Made by a program: the position numbers and the translations under genes
Notes under the pieces: model-generated
Told to the model about the DNA's origin: nothing
The model's database searches: none
Seen by the model: the letters and a program-made list of their open reading frames with translations, nothing else
Shown here: in pieces, positions 1-6,433 of the stretch
Layout of the letters: every line of letters starts with the position of its first letter
How positions within the stretch are numbered: the stretch's first letter is position 1
Virus record (IMG/VR): IMGVR_UViG_3300042465_002716
Span: 1-23,554 of that record
DNA length: 23,554 nucleotides
DNA from: a virus
Strand: one strand, 5' to 3'

Positions 1-25
1 AAAAAAAGGACCTATGGTCCTTATT
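1..25 (-). terminator. Rho-independent terminator
   Basis: Seen: 7-bp perfect stem AAGGACC (6-12) / GGTCCTT (16-22) with a 3-base loop. Read on the minus strand it runs into a stretch of at least seven T. It sits just past the stop of the minus-strand gene at 40-360 and should end that transcript. The stem matches that of the terminator at 916-935, so the two may share an origin. Confidence 0.85.
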
Positions 26-39
26 TAAGTGCTGTTACT

Positions 40-360
40 TCATGCTCCAAAGAACTTGAGTATGGTCTGTAGATTCAACTGTCCAGTCCATCCTAGACCA
101 GCTATGAATGCCATGCCTACCATGCCATACATCATCATCTTGTTTTTGCTTTGTTCTAATTCGTTGAGTTTTTTACCTAATTCTGCATGCTGTGTGCAGG
201 AGGCATCATACATTTGATTTAATTTCTCCGTGAGACCGTCACGAGTTTTGTCCAGGCAATCGTGCATGTCCTTGACATCAACTTTTATGTCATCTAGTTT
301 CTCGCCAAGATTTGAAACCTGCGTTTCTACTATTCCAACACGTTCTGCTACTGTAGGCAT
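40..360 (-). CDS. Coiled-coil protein with C-terminal membrane segment (XhlA-like layout)
   Basis: 106 residues from the ATG at 360. This start has a GGAG ribosome site 9 bases upstream; a longer reading from a TTG at 375 would use part of that site. Residues about 5-70 are polar with heptad-like spacing (coiled coil). A hydrophobic segment follows at about 80-98 (GMVGMAFIAGLGW), and the protein ends in a short basic/aromatic tail. This coiled coil plus one C-terminal membrane helix is the layout of XhlA/holin-associated phage proteins and of small envelope proteins in T4-like phages. A role in lysis or membrane attachment is inference from architecture only. A late box at 452-459 gives it an 86-base leader. 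Confidence 0.75.
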   Translation of the reverse strand: MPTVAERVGIVETQVSNLGEKLDDIKVDVKDMHDCLDKTRDGLTEKLNQMYDASCTQHAELGKKLNELEQSKNKMMMYGMVGMAFIAGLGWTGQLNLQTILKFFGA

Positions 361-451
361 TAAGGCCGTCTCCAATGTTATAAGTCAAGTGCTCGCTCCG
401 AGCCATGTGCCTAGTCTATGATTGAATGCCTAATGGGTGCCTTTGAACTAG

Positions 452-459
452 TATTTATA
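452..459 (-). promoter_or_regulatory. Late promoter box TATAAATA
   Basis: Perfect match to the T4 late consensus on the minus strand, inside a longer palindrome (TAGTAT-TT-ATACTA). Predicted start near 446 gives an 86-base leader for the gene at 40-360. Confidence 0.7.
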
Positions 460-484
460 CTAAGTATGTAAAAACACACTTTGC

Positions 485-877
485 CTAAATCATTGTTACC
501 CAAGTATTTATCATGTCGCCCTGAGTTTGAAAGGCAGCAGGGTCGATGTCTTCACTGTTTTCTAAATCAACAACCACAGGCACATGGTTGAGGTCATGTG
601 CTAGCAGATAAACTGGATCACCGTCTTGTAGAAAAACCTGATCACGTTCGCAGTCAAACTCCCAGATCCAATACGTGGCCTTGCCTGATGCCGGCTCAGG
701 CAGTCTTCCTGTGTGCTTTTTTGGGTCACGTAACCATTCCACATTGGATCGCATGCCTATGGCCTGTAGCAGGCTGTTGAAGTTGGCCTGTTGACCCAAC
801 AGAGTCTTGTCGGTGTCGTTCCTATCAGGTTGGCTGCGGGTTATATCTACGAGAGTAACAATTCGGTATCGTGCCAT
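485..877 (-). CDS. Conserved phage protein of unknown function
   Basis: 130 residues, starting MARYRIVTLVDITRSQ. From memory, short proteins with the opening RYRIVTLVDIT occur in T4-like marine phages without known function. It is soluble and acidic, with no membrane segment and no metal motif. It is rich in Trp and Asp (IWEFDCERDQVF, then an acidic stretch at residues about 100-112). The ATG at 877 has no convincing ribosome site; a late box ends 9 bases upstream, so the mRNA should have almost no leader. I do not recognise a catalytic motif. Confidence 0.8.
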   Translation of the reverse strand: MARYRIVTLVDITRSQPDRNDTDKTLLGQQANFNSLLQAIGMRSNVEWLRDPKKHTGRLPEPASGKATYWIWEFDCERDQVFLQDGDPVYLLAHDLNHVPVVVDLENSEDIDPAAFQTQGDMINTWVTMI

Positions 878-885
878 AATGTATG

Positions 886-893
886 TATTTAAC
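886..893 (-). promoter_or_regulatory. Late promoter box GTTAAATA
   Basis: Minus-strand box whose last A lies 9 bases before the ATG at 877. Predicted transcription start is about 3 bases before that ATG. Confidence 0.5.
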
Positions 894-915
894 TCATAGA
901 AATTCAGCCAACAAA

Positions 916-935
916 AAAGGACCTTGCGGTCCTTT
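916..935 (-). terminator. Rho-independent terminator
   Basis: Seen: 8-bp stem AAAGGACC (916-923) / GGTCCTTT (928-935), 4-base loop. On the minus strand it is followed by a T run. It lies 30 bases past the stop of the gene at 965-1366 and isolates it from the gene at 485-877. Confidence 0.9.
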
Positions 936-964
936 AATGCTTCCCATCCCTGAGAATTAACTAA

Positions 965-1366
965 TTACAGTGCTGGTGTAAAGACTGCTTCAACAGTAAC
1001 AGTGCAACCACCAATACCGGCTGCTGCGTCTGTTGTGTCAAATGTACCAGTGCCTTGAACACGCATGTATAATACGTCTGTTGTTCCGCTAACAAAAGCT
1101 GAACCGTCTGCTGTACCAATTGCTGCTACAGTGAATGCATCACCTGTGTTAGCTGGTAGTGCACCTGCTGAACCGCCTGCTAGTGTAATTGCGTTACGAA
1201 TTGTTGTAACGTTTGCGTCTGTCATGTTTGTCAATGCAATTTTAATAATCAACTCGCGACCTACGTCAGCTTGGTTGATTCTGTGCTTGTTAAAGTTAGC
1301 ACCAAAAGTTACATAGGTTGAACCGTCGTTACCTACAATTTCATTTCTACTTGTTACGTCTGCCAT
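965..1366 (-). CDS. Probable virion (decoration-type) protein
   Basis: 133 residues rich in Ala, Gly, Thr and Val, with alternating beta-type segments (STYVTFGANF, DVLYMRVQGTG, GCTVTVEAVF) and no enzyme motif. The gene is a self-contained transcription unit: perfect late box, 67-base leader with a small hairpin, strong AAGGAG ribosome site 9 bases before the ATG, and its own terminator. That arrangement is expected of a highly expressed late structural protein such as a decoration or minor capsid protein. The structural role is inferred from composition and expression signals; I do not recognise the family. Confidence 0.75.
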   Translation of the reverse strand: MADVTSRNEIVGNDGSTYVTFGANFNKHRINQADVGRELIIKIALTNMTDANVTTIRNAITLAGGSAGALPANTGDAFTVAAIGTADGSAFVSGTTDVLYMRVQGTGTFDTTDAAAGIGGCTVTVEAVFTPAL

Positions 1367-1438
1367 GATAAATTCTCCTTGATCAATGACCTCGCTCAGA
1401 GGCCGGCAATATTAGGAATCACCTGATCCCTATGCAAG

Positions 1439-1446
1439 TATTTATA
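1439..1446 (-). promoter_or_regulatory. Late promoter box TATAAATA
   Basis: Perfect T4-type late box on the minus strand. Predicted start near 1433; 67-base leader to the gene at 965-1366. The leader holds a short hairpin (CCTC/GAGG, about 1391-1403). Confidence 0.75.
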
Positions 1447-1476
1447 TTGGATTGGAAAAATCAGGGTGTTTGACCG

Positions 1477-2574
1477 TTAATCGGCTCTAAACGGAGTCCA
1501 CCGATCTCTAGGCACATATTTGTCGCCGCCTATGATATAGCCCTCGCCACCGGGCTTGCCGTCTGTAGTGGCTGTGATTTCACCTTCAGCTGCGTCCAGC
1601 TCTCGGATTACTTCATCTTTAGCAGACATAATTTCTTTTACCAACTGAAATAAAATATCCATTACTCCTGGATGACGTTCACTGTGTGCAGCTATTTTAG
1701 CAGCTTTGGCGGGAGTCTTTTGTTCAAAGGCCAGGAACGCATCAGTGTTGATGTTATCTAATTGTTTAGCCTTGCTTTGACTATTCACAAAGTTATAGAT
1801 CTCTGTCCGTAGATAACCCATGCCTGCGACAGGAGCCAGCAGGCCGTTGATCTTTGACTGATTCTTGGCCAAAGCTTCAATCTTGGCCAGATTTTCTGCA
1901 CCCACAGCTGGTCTGTGACTGACTGCTGTGAGTCCAAATACTTCAAGTGCAGGAGTGTTATTAAACAGTTCTGGATTATCAAAGTCTTCTCCACTCTTGT
2001 CTCCGAAATAACCGAATACCTTGTGAGCTGCCACAGCTACCTTGGCCTTGGCCAGTGCTCGGCCTGTGTCGCTGTTGACTAAAACTGAGTAAGTGACTTG
2101 ATTAGGGGTGAATGAGATCCTACCATCTGCACCTGTGTATGGCTTGCCTGGGTGGAACAGGAGATCACCGTAGACATAGCCACGGAAATCTTTGGGCGTA
2201 GCAGCTTCGAATATGGGCCACATCGCGGCCATATCACTGGCAAATTTGGATCGCCAGTCTTCACCTTTGCCGCGACTCATGATAAATGATTTTAATTCAT
2301 CTGGGCTAGAGCTTTTACCTTCCTCACGTCCCCAGTTGTTCTTGCCCACCATGCGGAATGTGCCGTCATCATCACGTCCCCAATACACTGTGGGGTTGCC
2401 ATCCCATTTGATTGTGATGCTGGTTTCGGGTTTGGCCACAGCTTTTAGAGCTTGTATAACTTTAATTGCACCATCATCTTCTGCAAACACCTTGTCTTCA
2501 AGGTGGTTGAACTCTCTGCCAACTTTCTTGGCAGGAGGCGCATCATCTTCTAATAATAGTTCCCAGAATCTCAT
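1477..2574 (-). CDS. Ligase/capping-like covalent nucleotidyltransferase (DUF6267-like)
   Basis: 365 residues from the ATG at 2574, which overlaps the upstream stop as ATGA. Motifs resemble the DNA/RNA ligase and capping-enzyme superfamily. K56-W-D-G59 in ITIKWDGNPTVYWG would be motif I, the covalently nucleotidylated lysine. YVYGDLLF near 134-140 resembles motif III, with Asp where Glu is usual. GGEGYIIGGDKYVPR near 342-356 resembles motifs IV and V. Similar proteins in T4-like marine phages are, as I recall, filed as DUF6267 with no assigned function; RNA- or DNA-end joining is my inference. The N-terminus MRFWELLLE|D resembles a T4 capsid-targeting sequence with an LxE cleavage site. Third gene of an operon with a pol-beta nucleotidyltransferase. 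Confidence 0.7.
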   Translation of the reverse strand: MRFWELLLEDDAPPAKKVGREFNHLEDKVFAEDDGAIKVIQALKAVAKPETSITIKWDGNPTVYWGRDDDGTFRMVGKNNWGREEGKSSSPDELKSFIMSRGKGEDWRSKFASDMAAMWPIFEAATPKDFRGYVYGDLLFHPGKPYTGADGRISFTPNQVTYSVLVNSDTGRALAKAKVAVAAHKVFGYFGDKSGEDFDNPELFNNTPALEVFGLTAVSHRPAVGAENLAKIEALAKNQSKINGLLAPVAGMGYLRTEIYNFVNSQSKAKQLDNINTDAFLAFEQKTPAKAAKIAAHSERHPGVMDILFQLVKEIMSAKDEVIRELDAAEGEITATTDGKPGGEGYIIGGDKYVPRDRWTPFRAD

Positions 2575-3386
2575 TTTACTATTTCTATGAGTTGACGCAT
2601 CCAACCTATACTTCCTGGTTGGTAGCTTTCTATTTGATTGGCCTTAGGCAACTCTATGCCCTGCTTGCCTAGTGTTTCTCTAGCCCCTGCGACTAATTCT
2701 TCATAGTTGGGCAGTTTTTTAATGTAGTTAAGGATGGCATCCACTGAACGGATGTCTTTGATGGTAGCAGTCTGTCCCAGCAATTCTTTGGCAATTTGAT
2801 TCCAATCATTGCCGTTGGGCAGCAGTTCATCTGTTTGTGGATTTAATATCCCGTGCTTGGGACTATACTTCATGTTCTTGGCTCTAGCTATAGAACTCAA
2901 TAGAATGTGGCGATGTTCGCCACGATACTCTCCACCACCACTGATCATTGATCCTTGTTGGAACTTGGGATTAGCTGAAAACATAAAGTCTGCTTGCACA
3001 AATCCGTTGGCGCTGTCACCTTTGATAGGCACCTTCCAATGCACATTGTCACCGCTTAATTTGATGTTCTCTTTGCCGAACTGTGATATTAACTTGTCGG
3101 CGAAAGATCTTTTGTCTACTTCATTGGCATCCACGCTGAGGTCTAGATCGCCCGAACTGTTGCGTTCAAATGTGCCATCTGGATCTTCTTTGCGTCCAGT
3201 AGTGCCTAACCACTTCACTGGCTTTTTATCGTCTAGATCTTTCTCTTTGGTAAAGTCCAGTCCTGTGATCTTTTCAATGTAGTCCACTGTGCTTTCTACA
3301 TCTGCAGTGGCAATGCGCTGTGTTAGGGGCTGCTTGTCTGAACCCTTGAATACATTGCCGCCTTCTAGTAATTTACTCTGATTCAT
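2571..3386 (-). CDS. DNA polymerase beta-superfamily nucleotidyltransferase
   Basis: 271 residues. The LGTTG segment at 60-64 followed by SSGDLDLSVD at 77-86 fits the G-[ST] plus DxD signature of the pol-beta nucleotidyltransferase fold (metal ligands D80 and D82). VQADFMF places a third acidic residue at D133. The family adds nucleotides to RNA, protein or small molecules; nothing in the sequence fixes the substrate. The N-terminus MNQSKLLE|GG could be a capsid-targeting and cleavage site. Overlaps the upstream gene by 14 bases and the downstream gene by 4, so it is translationally coupled to both. Being next to a ligase-like enzyme suggests joint action on nucleic-acid ends (inference). Confidence 0.8.
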   Translation of the reverse strand: MNQSKLLEGGNVFKGSDKQPLTQRIATADVESTVDYIEKITGLDFTKEKDLDDKKPVKWLGTTGRKEDPDGTFERNSSGDLDLSVDANEVDKRSFADKLISQFGKENIKLSGDNVHWKVPIKGDSANGFVQADFMFSANPKFQQGSMISGGGEYRGEHRHILLSSIARAKNMKYSPKHGILNPQTDELLPNGNDWNQIAKELLGQTATIKDIRSVDAILNYIKKLPNYEELVAGARETLGKQGIELPKANQIESYQPGSIGWMRQLIEIVK

Positions 3387-3651
3387 TTAACGGTCTCTTG
3401 GTTCTTTTAGATTCGGCAATCTTACGTATGCCTCGTGTGAATTTGGCAGGATCCTGACCGCGTATGGCATTTAACAATCTACGTTCTAGCTCATCTGCCT
3501 GTTCCGCAGTGTAGTGTTTCTTCAACGTTTCCAGCAGATTAATAGCTGAATTGATGATGTTAGTGGCACGGCTTTCAAACAGTTCATCCTTGTTACGGAT
3601 TTCCGCTAATTCATTTAATTCCTGCAGGATCGATCTTGTTTTTAGTTTCAT
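3373..3651 (-). CDS. Small helical basic protein, first gene of the nucleotidyltransferase operon
   Basis: 92 residues, almost wholly alpha-helical by composition, with a basic C-terminal third (KFTRGIRKIAESKRTKRP). No known domain. The N-terminus MKLKTRSILQE|L carries an LxE site of the type cut by the T4 gp21 prohead protease, so it may be an internal head protein (inference). GGAAAGG ribosome site upstream of the ATG. It can be read from a late box 19 bases upstream (3670-3677) or a sigma70 promoter (3696-3724), which suggests both early and late expression of the operon. Confidence 0.75.
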   Translation of the reverse strand: MKLKTRSILQELNELAEIRNKDELFESRATNIINSAINLLETLKKHYTAEQADELERRLLNAIRGQDPAKFTRGIRKIAESKRTKRPLNESE

Positions 3652-3669
3652 GTGCCTTTCCTAGTCTAG

Positions 3670-3677
3670 TATTTAAC
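3670..3677 (-). promoter_or_regulatory. Late promoter box GTTAAATA
   Basis: Predicted start near 3664, giving a 12-base leader that holds the ribosome site of the gene at 3373-3651. Confidence 0.55.
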
Positions 3678-3695
3678 CTCTGTGTGTCATTTGAT

Positions 3696-3724
3696 ATTAT
3701 ACACTGTTTGTTCTATTTAATCAA
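3696..3724 (-). promoter_or_regulatory. Sigma70 promoter TTGATT-N17-TATAAT
   Basis: Minus-strand -35 at 3719-3724 and perfect -10 at 3696-3701, spacer exactly 17. Predicted start about 3689. Drives the operon 3651 to 1477, placing the nucleotidyltransferase genes also under host RNA polymerase. Confidence 0.75.
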
Positions 3725-3741
3725 GTTGTAACACTTCTCAT

Positions 3742-3749
3742 GGTAAATA
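3742..3749 (+). promoter_or_regulatory. Late-type box GGTAAATA
   Basis: Plus-strand box about 46 bases before the ATG at 3795; predicted start near 3755. Divergent from the minus-strand promoters at 3670-3724. Confidence 0.45.
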
Positions 3750-3794
3750 CTGAGTAGGAACACTAAGTTCTACACACACTTACAGAGGAAAAGT

Positions 3795-3971
3795 ATGAAG
3801 ACTATATCAGAAAAAATGCTAGCCATCTTGGAACGTCTATCCGAAATGTTCCCAGGATCTAGCTATCAAAGCAGTTTAGATGCATATCTAAGCACCAAAG
3901 GCATTACCGATGCCGCACAGTTGGAAGGTTATATCCGACAATTCAATTCTCAAAAGGAAAATTATCTATGA
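3795..3971 (+). CDS. Small conserved-type protein, 58 residues
   Basis: ATG at 3795 with AGAGGAAAAGT upstream; the stop overlaps the next ATG (ATGA). The product begins MKTISEKMLAILERLSEMFP and continues with a polar helical half containing the segment LDAYLSTKGITDAAQLEGYI. It looks like a small two-to-three-helix protein with no membrane segment, cysteines or known motif. Its ribosome site, coupled stop/start and codon-like composition support a real gene despite the size. Function unknown. Confidence 0.7.
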   Translation: MKTISEKMLAILERLSEMFPGSSYQSSLDAYLSTKGITDAAQLEGYIRQFNSQKENYL

Positions 3972-4087
3972 AAACAATTTTAAACTCAATCTGGTCATTT
4001 TTAGAAGCATTTGGACAAGCACGATATGCTGCGAGTCTTGCACGTCAGGGGCGCACTGAAGAAGCCAAAGCCGTATACGGAGCTTGA
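3968..4087 (+). CDS. Tiny protein, 39 residues
   Basis: ATG at 3968 inside the ATGA overlap with the preceding gene, AAAGGA ribosome site in the end of that gene. N-terminal MKTILNSIWSFLEAFGQ is an amphipathic aromatic helix, followed by a helix with the look QARYAASLARQGRTEEAKA. Similar tiny proteins occur in phages and proteobacteria (from memory) without known role. Its TGA stop overlaps the late box for the next gene. Confidence 0.65.
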   Translation: MKTILNSIWSFLEAFGQARYAASLARQGRTEEAKAVYGA

Positions 4088-4093
4088 TAAATA
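4086..4093 (+). promoter_or_regulatory. Late promoter box GATAAATA, leaderless geometry
   Basis: Shares bases with the TGA stop (4085-4087) of the preceding gene. The last A is 6 bases before the ATG at 4099, so the predicted start is the A of that ATG. Confidence 0.65.
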
Positions 4094-4098
4094 TTGGC

Positions 4099-4674
4099 AT
4101 GAACTTGGTGTATATTCACGGGGCAAATGCCACCAGCGAAAGTTTCAATTATATTAAGAGTAAACTGGGCACTGGGCTAGACATCAACTACGATAGTCGC
4201 AATGGGTTTGAAAATAACCTAAAAGACATGCAGTCAACATTGCAGAACTATCAGAACCTAGTGTTTGTTGCACATAGTTTAGGCGGTATTTACGCATTAC
4301 ATCTAGCTAATGCTATGCCCAATAGTGTTAAGGGTGCTGTTACATTGAGCACACCCTACGGTGGTGCAGAAGTGGCGGATTATGCTCAATACTTTTTGCC
4401 ATTCAGTAGACTAATGCGTGATATTGGCCCTAGTTCGTGGGTAATGAAGCAGGCTAGTAAGATTAAGATACAGCATCCCTGGACTAATATAGTAACAGTT
4501 AAAGGACAAAGTCCATTCATGCATGAGCCCAATGACGGAGTAGTTACTATTGCCAGTCAAAAACATCATGCAGACATGGAATTGATAGAAGTAGACTACA
4601 ACCACTATGAAGTAGTGCTCAGTGACCAAGTGGTTAAACTTATTAAAGAACGAACAAACAAGTTCAAAAAATAA
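4099..4674 (+). CDS. Alpha/beta-hydrolase (lipase/esterase-like)
   Basis: 191 residues. YIHG at 5-8 is the oxyanion-hole segment; VAHSLGG at 57-63 holds the nucleophile elbow (S60). D146 in EPNDGVVT and H169 in DYNHYEV complete a plausible Ser-Asp-His triad with the right order and spacing for the family. No signal peptide, so it acts in the cytoplasm or on the inner membrane face. The length is near the minimum for the fold and the cap is small, like bacterial PGAP1/lipase class hydrolases. Substrate unknown; lipid or ester cleavage is family knowledge. I chose ATG 4099 over a TTG at 4084 because the late box occupies 4086-4093 and predicts a start exactly at 4099. No SD precedes it. Confidence 0.85.
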   Translation: MNLVYIHGANATSESFNYIKSKLGTGLDINYDSRNGFENNLKDMQSTLQNYQNLVFVAHSLGGIYALHLANAMPNSVKGAVTLSTPYGGAEVADYAQYFLPFSRLMRDIGPSSWVMKQASKIKIQHPWTNIVTVKGQSPFMHEPNDGVVTIASQKHHADMELIEVDYNHYEVVLSDQVVKLIKERTNKFKK

Positions 4675-4675
4675 G

Positions 4676-4704
4676 TTGCTTTTCGCTCACAGAGCATATA
4701 TAAT
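4676..4704 (+). promoter_or_regulatory. Sigma70 promoter TTGCTT-N17-TATAAT
   Basis: -35 at 4676-4681, perfect -10 at 4699-4704, 17-base spacer. Predicted start about 4711, leaving a 54-base leader before the gene at 4765. Confidence 0.8.
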
Positions 4705-4764
4705 AAGTTAACAGCGAACAAGAAGTAGTTGTTAACATACAGACATTACACACAGGAGATTAAT

Positions 4765-5037
4765 ATGTCAAACGCATTTGAAACACCAAAGCTACCAGAA
4801 GTTAAATTCAACAAGAACGGCTACGAAATCCGTTCAGATATCCTAGGTATGGCAAAAAGCCTAGTGCAAGACGATTTCCATGCCAAGTTTCAAGGCTGGG
4901 AAATGACCGCCAAGCGCGATGAAAAGACTGGTCAGATCGTTACTACGGTCGGTATGCCAGAGTTTCCAGGTTTAGATAAAGTACTAGAAACTGCCGAAAA
5001 GATGTATTCATTTGTTAACAGCGGCGTGAAGAAATAA
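4765..5037 (+). CDS. Small conserved T4-like phage protein of unknown function
   Basis: 90 residues from the ATG at 4765, chosen because CAGGAG lies 6 bases upstream; an in-frame TTG at 4729 lacks such a site. The product has the pattern NGYEIRSDILGMAKSLV, then FHAKFQGWEM, then PGLDKVLETAEKMY. I recall this pattern from abundant small proteins of T4-like marine phages whose role is not known. Single-gene unit: its own strong sigma70 promoter and a terminator after the stop, suggesting high early expression. No enzyme motif or membrane segment. Confidence 0.8.
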   Translation: MSNAFETPKLPEVKFNKNGYEIRSDILGMAKSLVQDDFHAKFQGWEMTAKRDEKTGQIVTTVGMPEFPGLDKVLETAEKMYSFVNSGVKK

Positions 5038-5072
5038 AAGTACGCTCATAGAGCATTACATAGCGGTAAAAG

Positions 5073-5096
5073 AAAAGCACCTTCGGGTGCTTTTTC
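5073..5096. terminator. Bidirectional rho-independent terminator
   Basis: Seen: 9-bp stem AAAAGCACC (5073-5081) / GGTGCTTTT (5086-5094) with a TTCG tetraloop, T run on the plus side and A run on the other. It lies between the convergent genes ending at 5037 (+) and 5098 (-), and can serve both. Confidence 0.92.
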
Positions 5097-5097
5097 T

Positions 5098-5799
5098 TTA
5101 TCTAACTGTTGCTAATCTAAAAAATCTTAGTATAGAAATGTAGGCCCAGCCAATGTCAAACTCCCACCACTTCTGGCTGAACTTGGCATTGGCACCATCG
5201 GCATGATGATTGGAGTGTAATTCCTCGCCACCGATCCAGAATCCCCAGGGTATTAAATTCCTCGAAGTGTCGGGTGTTTCAACATTGCGGTAACCCCACC
5301 AATGACTAAGTCCATTAACTACCCCAGCTGCCCAGAATGGAATCCAGATCATTTGAATACCCCACACGAGCAGTCCCCACGGTCCAAAGAGCAAGCAGTC
5401 TATGACCAGCATTAAAAGAATACCTGAGCGACTGTGTGCGGAGTAAAGGTTGCGTTCGATCCAATCATTAGGGCAGTCCTTGCTTAATGAATCAACCATG
5501 GCTGTGTCTTTGCTGGCAGAATGATAAAGAAATGCCCCGCCAAATAACACACGCCAAATGCCATAGATCTGTGGACTATGCGGATCGCCCTCTTGGTCCG
5601 AACGTTGATGATGTCGGCGATGTATGGCCACCCATTGACGAGTGACCATGCCTGTGGTCAGCCAAAGCCAGGCTCGCATAATGTGGTTAACCGCAGGGTG
5701 AAATTGCACTGCTCTATGTGTTTGGCTTCTGTGCAAATATAGCGTTACACAGGCTATGGTGATTTGAACCATCACTAGGGTATAGATTATTATGTTCAT
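5098..5799 (-). CDS. Membrane fatty-acid (acyl-CoA type) desaturase
   Basis: 233 residues. Three histidine boxes of the membrane di-iron desaturases are intact: HRSQTH (23-28), HRRHH (60-64) and HSNHH (195-199), plus the usual extra His in NGLSHWWGY (near 166). Hydrophobic helices lie at about 1-21, 40-52 and 126-162. The family (delta-9 type, O2-dependent) puts double bonds into acyl chains at the inner membrane and raises fluidity. It is shorter than bacterial DesC-like enzymes (about 300 residues), mostly at the ends, with no catalytic box lost. T4-like phages of aquatic bacteria are known to carry such genes. A late-like box with one mismatch ends 5 bases before the ATG; no SD seen. Confidence 0.93.
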   Translation of the reverse strand: MNIIIYTLVMVQITIACVTLYLHRSQTHRAVQFHPAVNHIMRAWLWLTTGMVTRQWVAIHRRHHQRSDQEGDPHSPQIYGIWRVLFGGAFLYHSASKDTAMVDSLSKDCPNDWIERNLYSAHSRSGILLMLVIDCLLFGPWGLLVWGIQMIWIPFWAAGVVNGLSHWWGYRNVETPDTSRNLIPWGFWIGGEELHSNHHADGANAKFSQKWWEFDIGWAYISILRFFRLATVR

Positions 5800-5803
5800 T
5801 CTT

Positions 5804-5811
5804 TACTTATC
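5804..5811 (-). promoter_or_regulatory. Variant late box GATAAGTA
   Basis: One mismatch from GATAAATA. The last A is 5 bases before the desaturase ATG (5799), the same geometry as the other leaderless starts. It lies directly beside the -35 of the divergent promoter at 5815. Confidence 0.35.
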
Positions 5812-5814
5812 CGG

Positions 5815-5843
5815 TTGACAACAGCCCAAACTAATGCTATAAT
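5815..5843 (+). promoter_or_regulatory. Perfect sigma70 promoter TTGACA-N17-TATAAT, leaderless
   Basis: -35 at 5815-5820, -10 at 5838-5843, spacer 17. The -10 ends 5 bases before the ATG at 5849, so the predicted start (about 5850) coincides with the start codon. No ribosome site can fit. Confidence 0.85.
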
Positions 5844-5848
5844 ATGGT

Positions 5849-6433
5849 ATGAAACAAAAAATTATACTCACAGACGCAGACGGTGTTCTATTAGATTGGG
5901 AATGGGCATTCTCAGTCTGGATGCAAGAACGCGGTTACACACTGACCGCAGATAATAAAAAAAGCTATTATCTACATCACCACTACAACGAGCTAGAAGA
6001 AAAAGATTCCAAAAAAGTCATCAAGACATTCAACGAGTCGGCTGCTATTGGCTTCCTTCCTGCTCTACGTGACTCAGCTCACTATGTCAAGAAACTGCAC
6101 GAAAAACACGGTTATCAATTCCGAGTGATCACCAGTCTAAGTCTAGATAAAAACGCACAGAAGCTTAGAGAAAAGAATCTACGCAAGTTGTTTGGTAACG
6201 CTATTGAAACAGTGATCTGTTTAGACACTGGTGCAGACAAAGATGATGCACTTGCACCTTATAAAGATAGTGATCTGTATTGGATTGAAGACAAGCCTGC
6301 CAATGCCGATGTTGGCTATAACTTAGGATTACAATCTATTCTTATCGAACACGGACATAACATGCATCACAAATGTTCTTATCCAGTTGTAAAGAATTGG
6401 AAAGAGATCTATGGTATTATTGTAGGTCGCTGA
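5849..6433 (+). CDS. HAD-superfamily phosphatase (5'-nucleotidase-like)
   Basis: 194 residues. Motif I is LTDADGVLLD (nucleophile D9, acid/base D11), motif II VITSLS (T95, S96), a lysine at K131 in TGADKDD, and motif IV WIEDKPAN (E147, D148). These give a complete HAD active site for phosphate-ester hydrolysis. The cap is the short helical type seen in 5'(3')-deoxyribonucleotidases, so a nucleotide substrate is plausible. Close relatives with the same opening are common in T4-like cyanophages (memory). The gene is read from a perfect sigma70 promoter with no leader. Its last 17 bases overlap the convergent gene at 6417. Confidence 0.88.
   Translation: MKQKIILTDADGVLLDWEWAFSVWMQERGYTLTADNKKSYYLHHHYNELEEKDSKKVIKTFNESAAIGFLPALRDSAHYVKKLHEKHGYQFRVITSLSLDKNAQKLREKNLRKLFGNAIETVICLDTGADKDDALAPYKDSDLYWIEDKPANADVGYNLGLQSILIEHGHNMHHKCSYPVVKNWKEIYGIIVGR

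Noticed and set aside
2079-3282. Open frames at 2079-2264(-), 2192-2590(+) and 2809-3282(+)
   Set aside because: Shadows of the two nucleotidyltransferase genes with no SD and no coherent protein.
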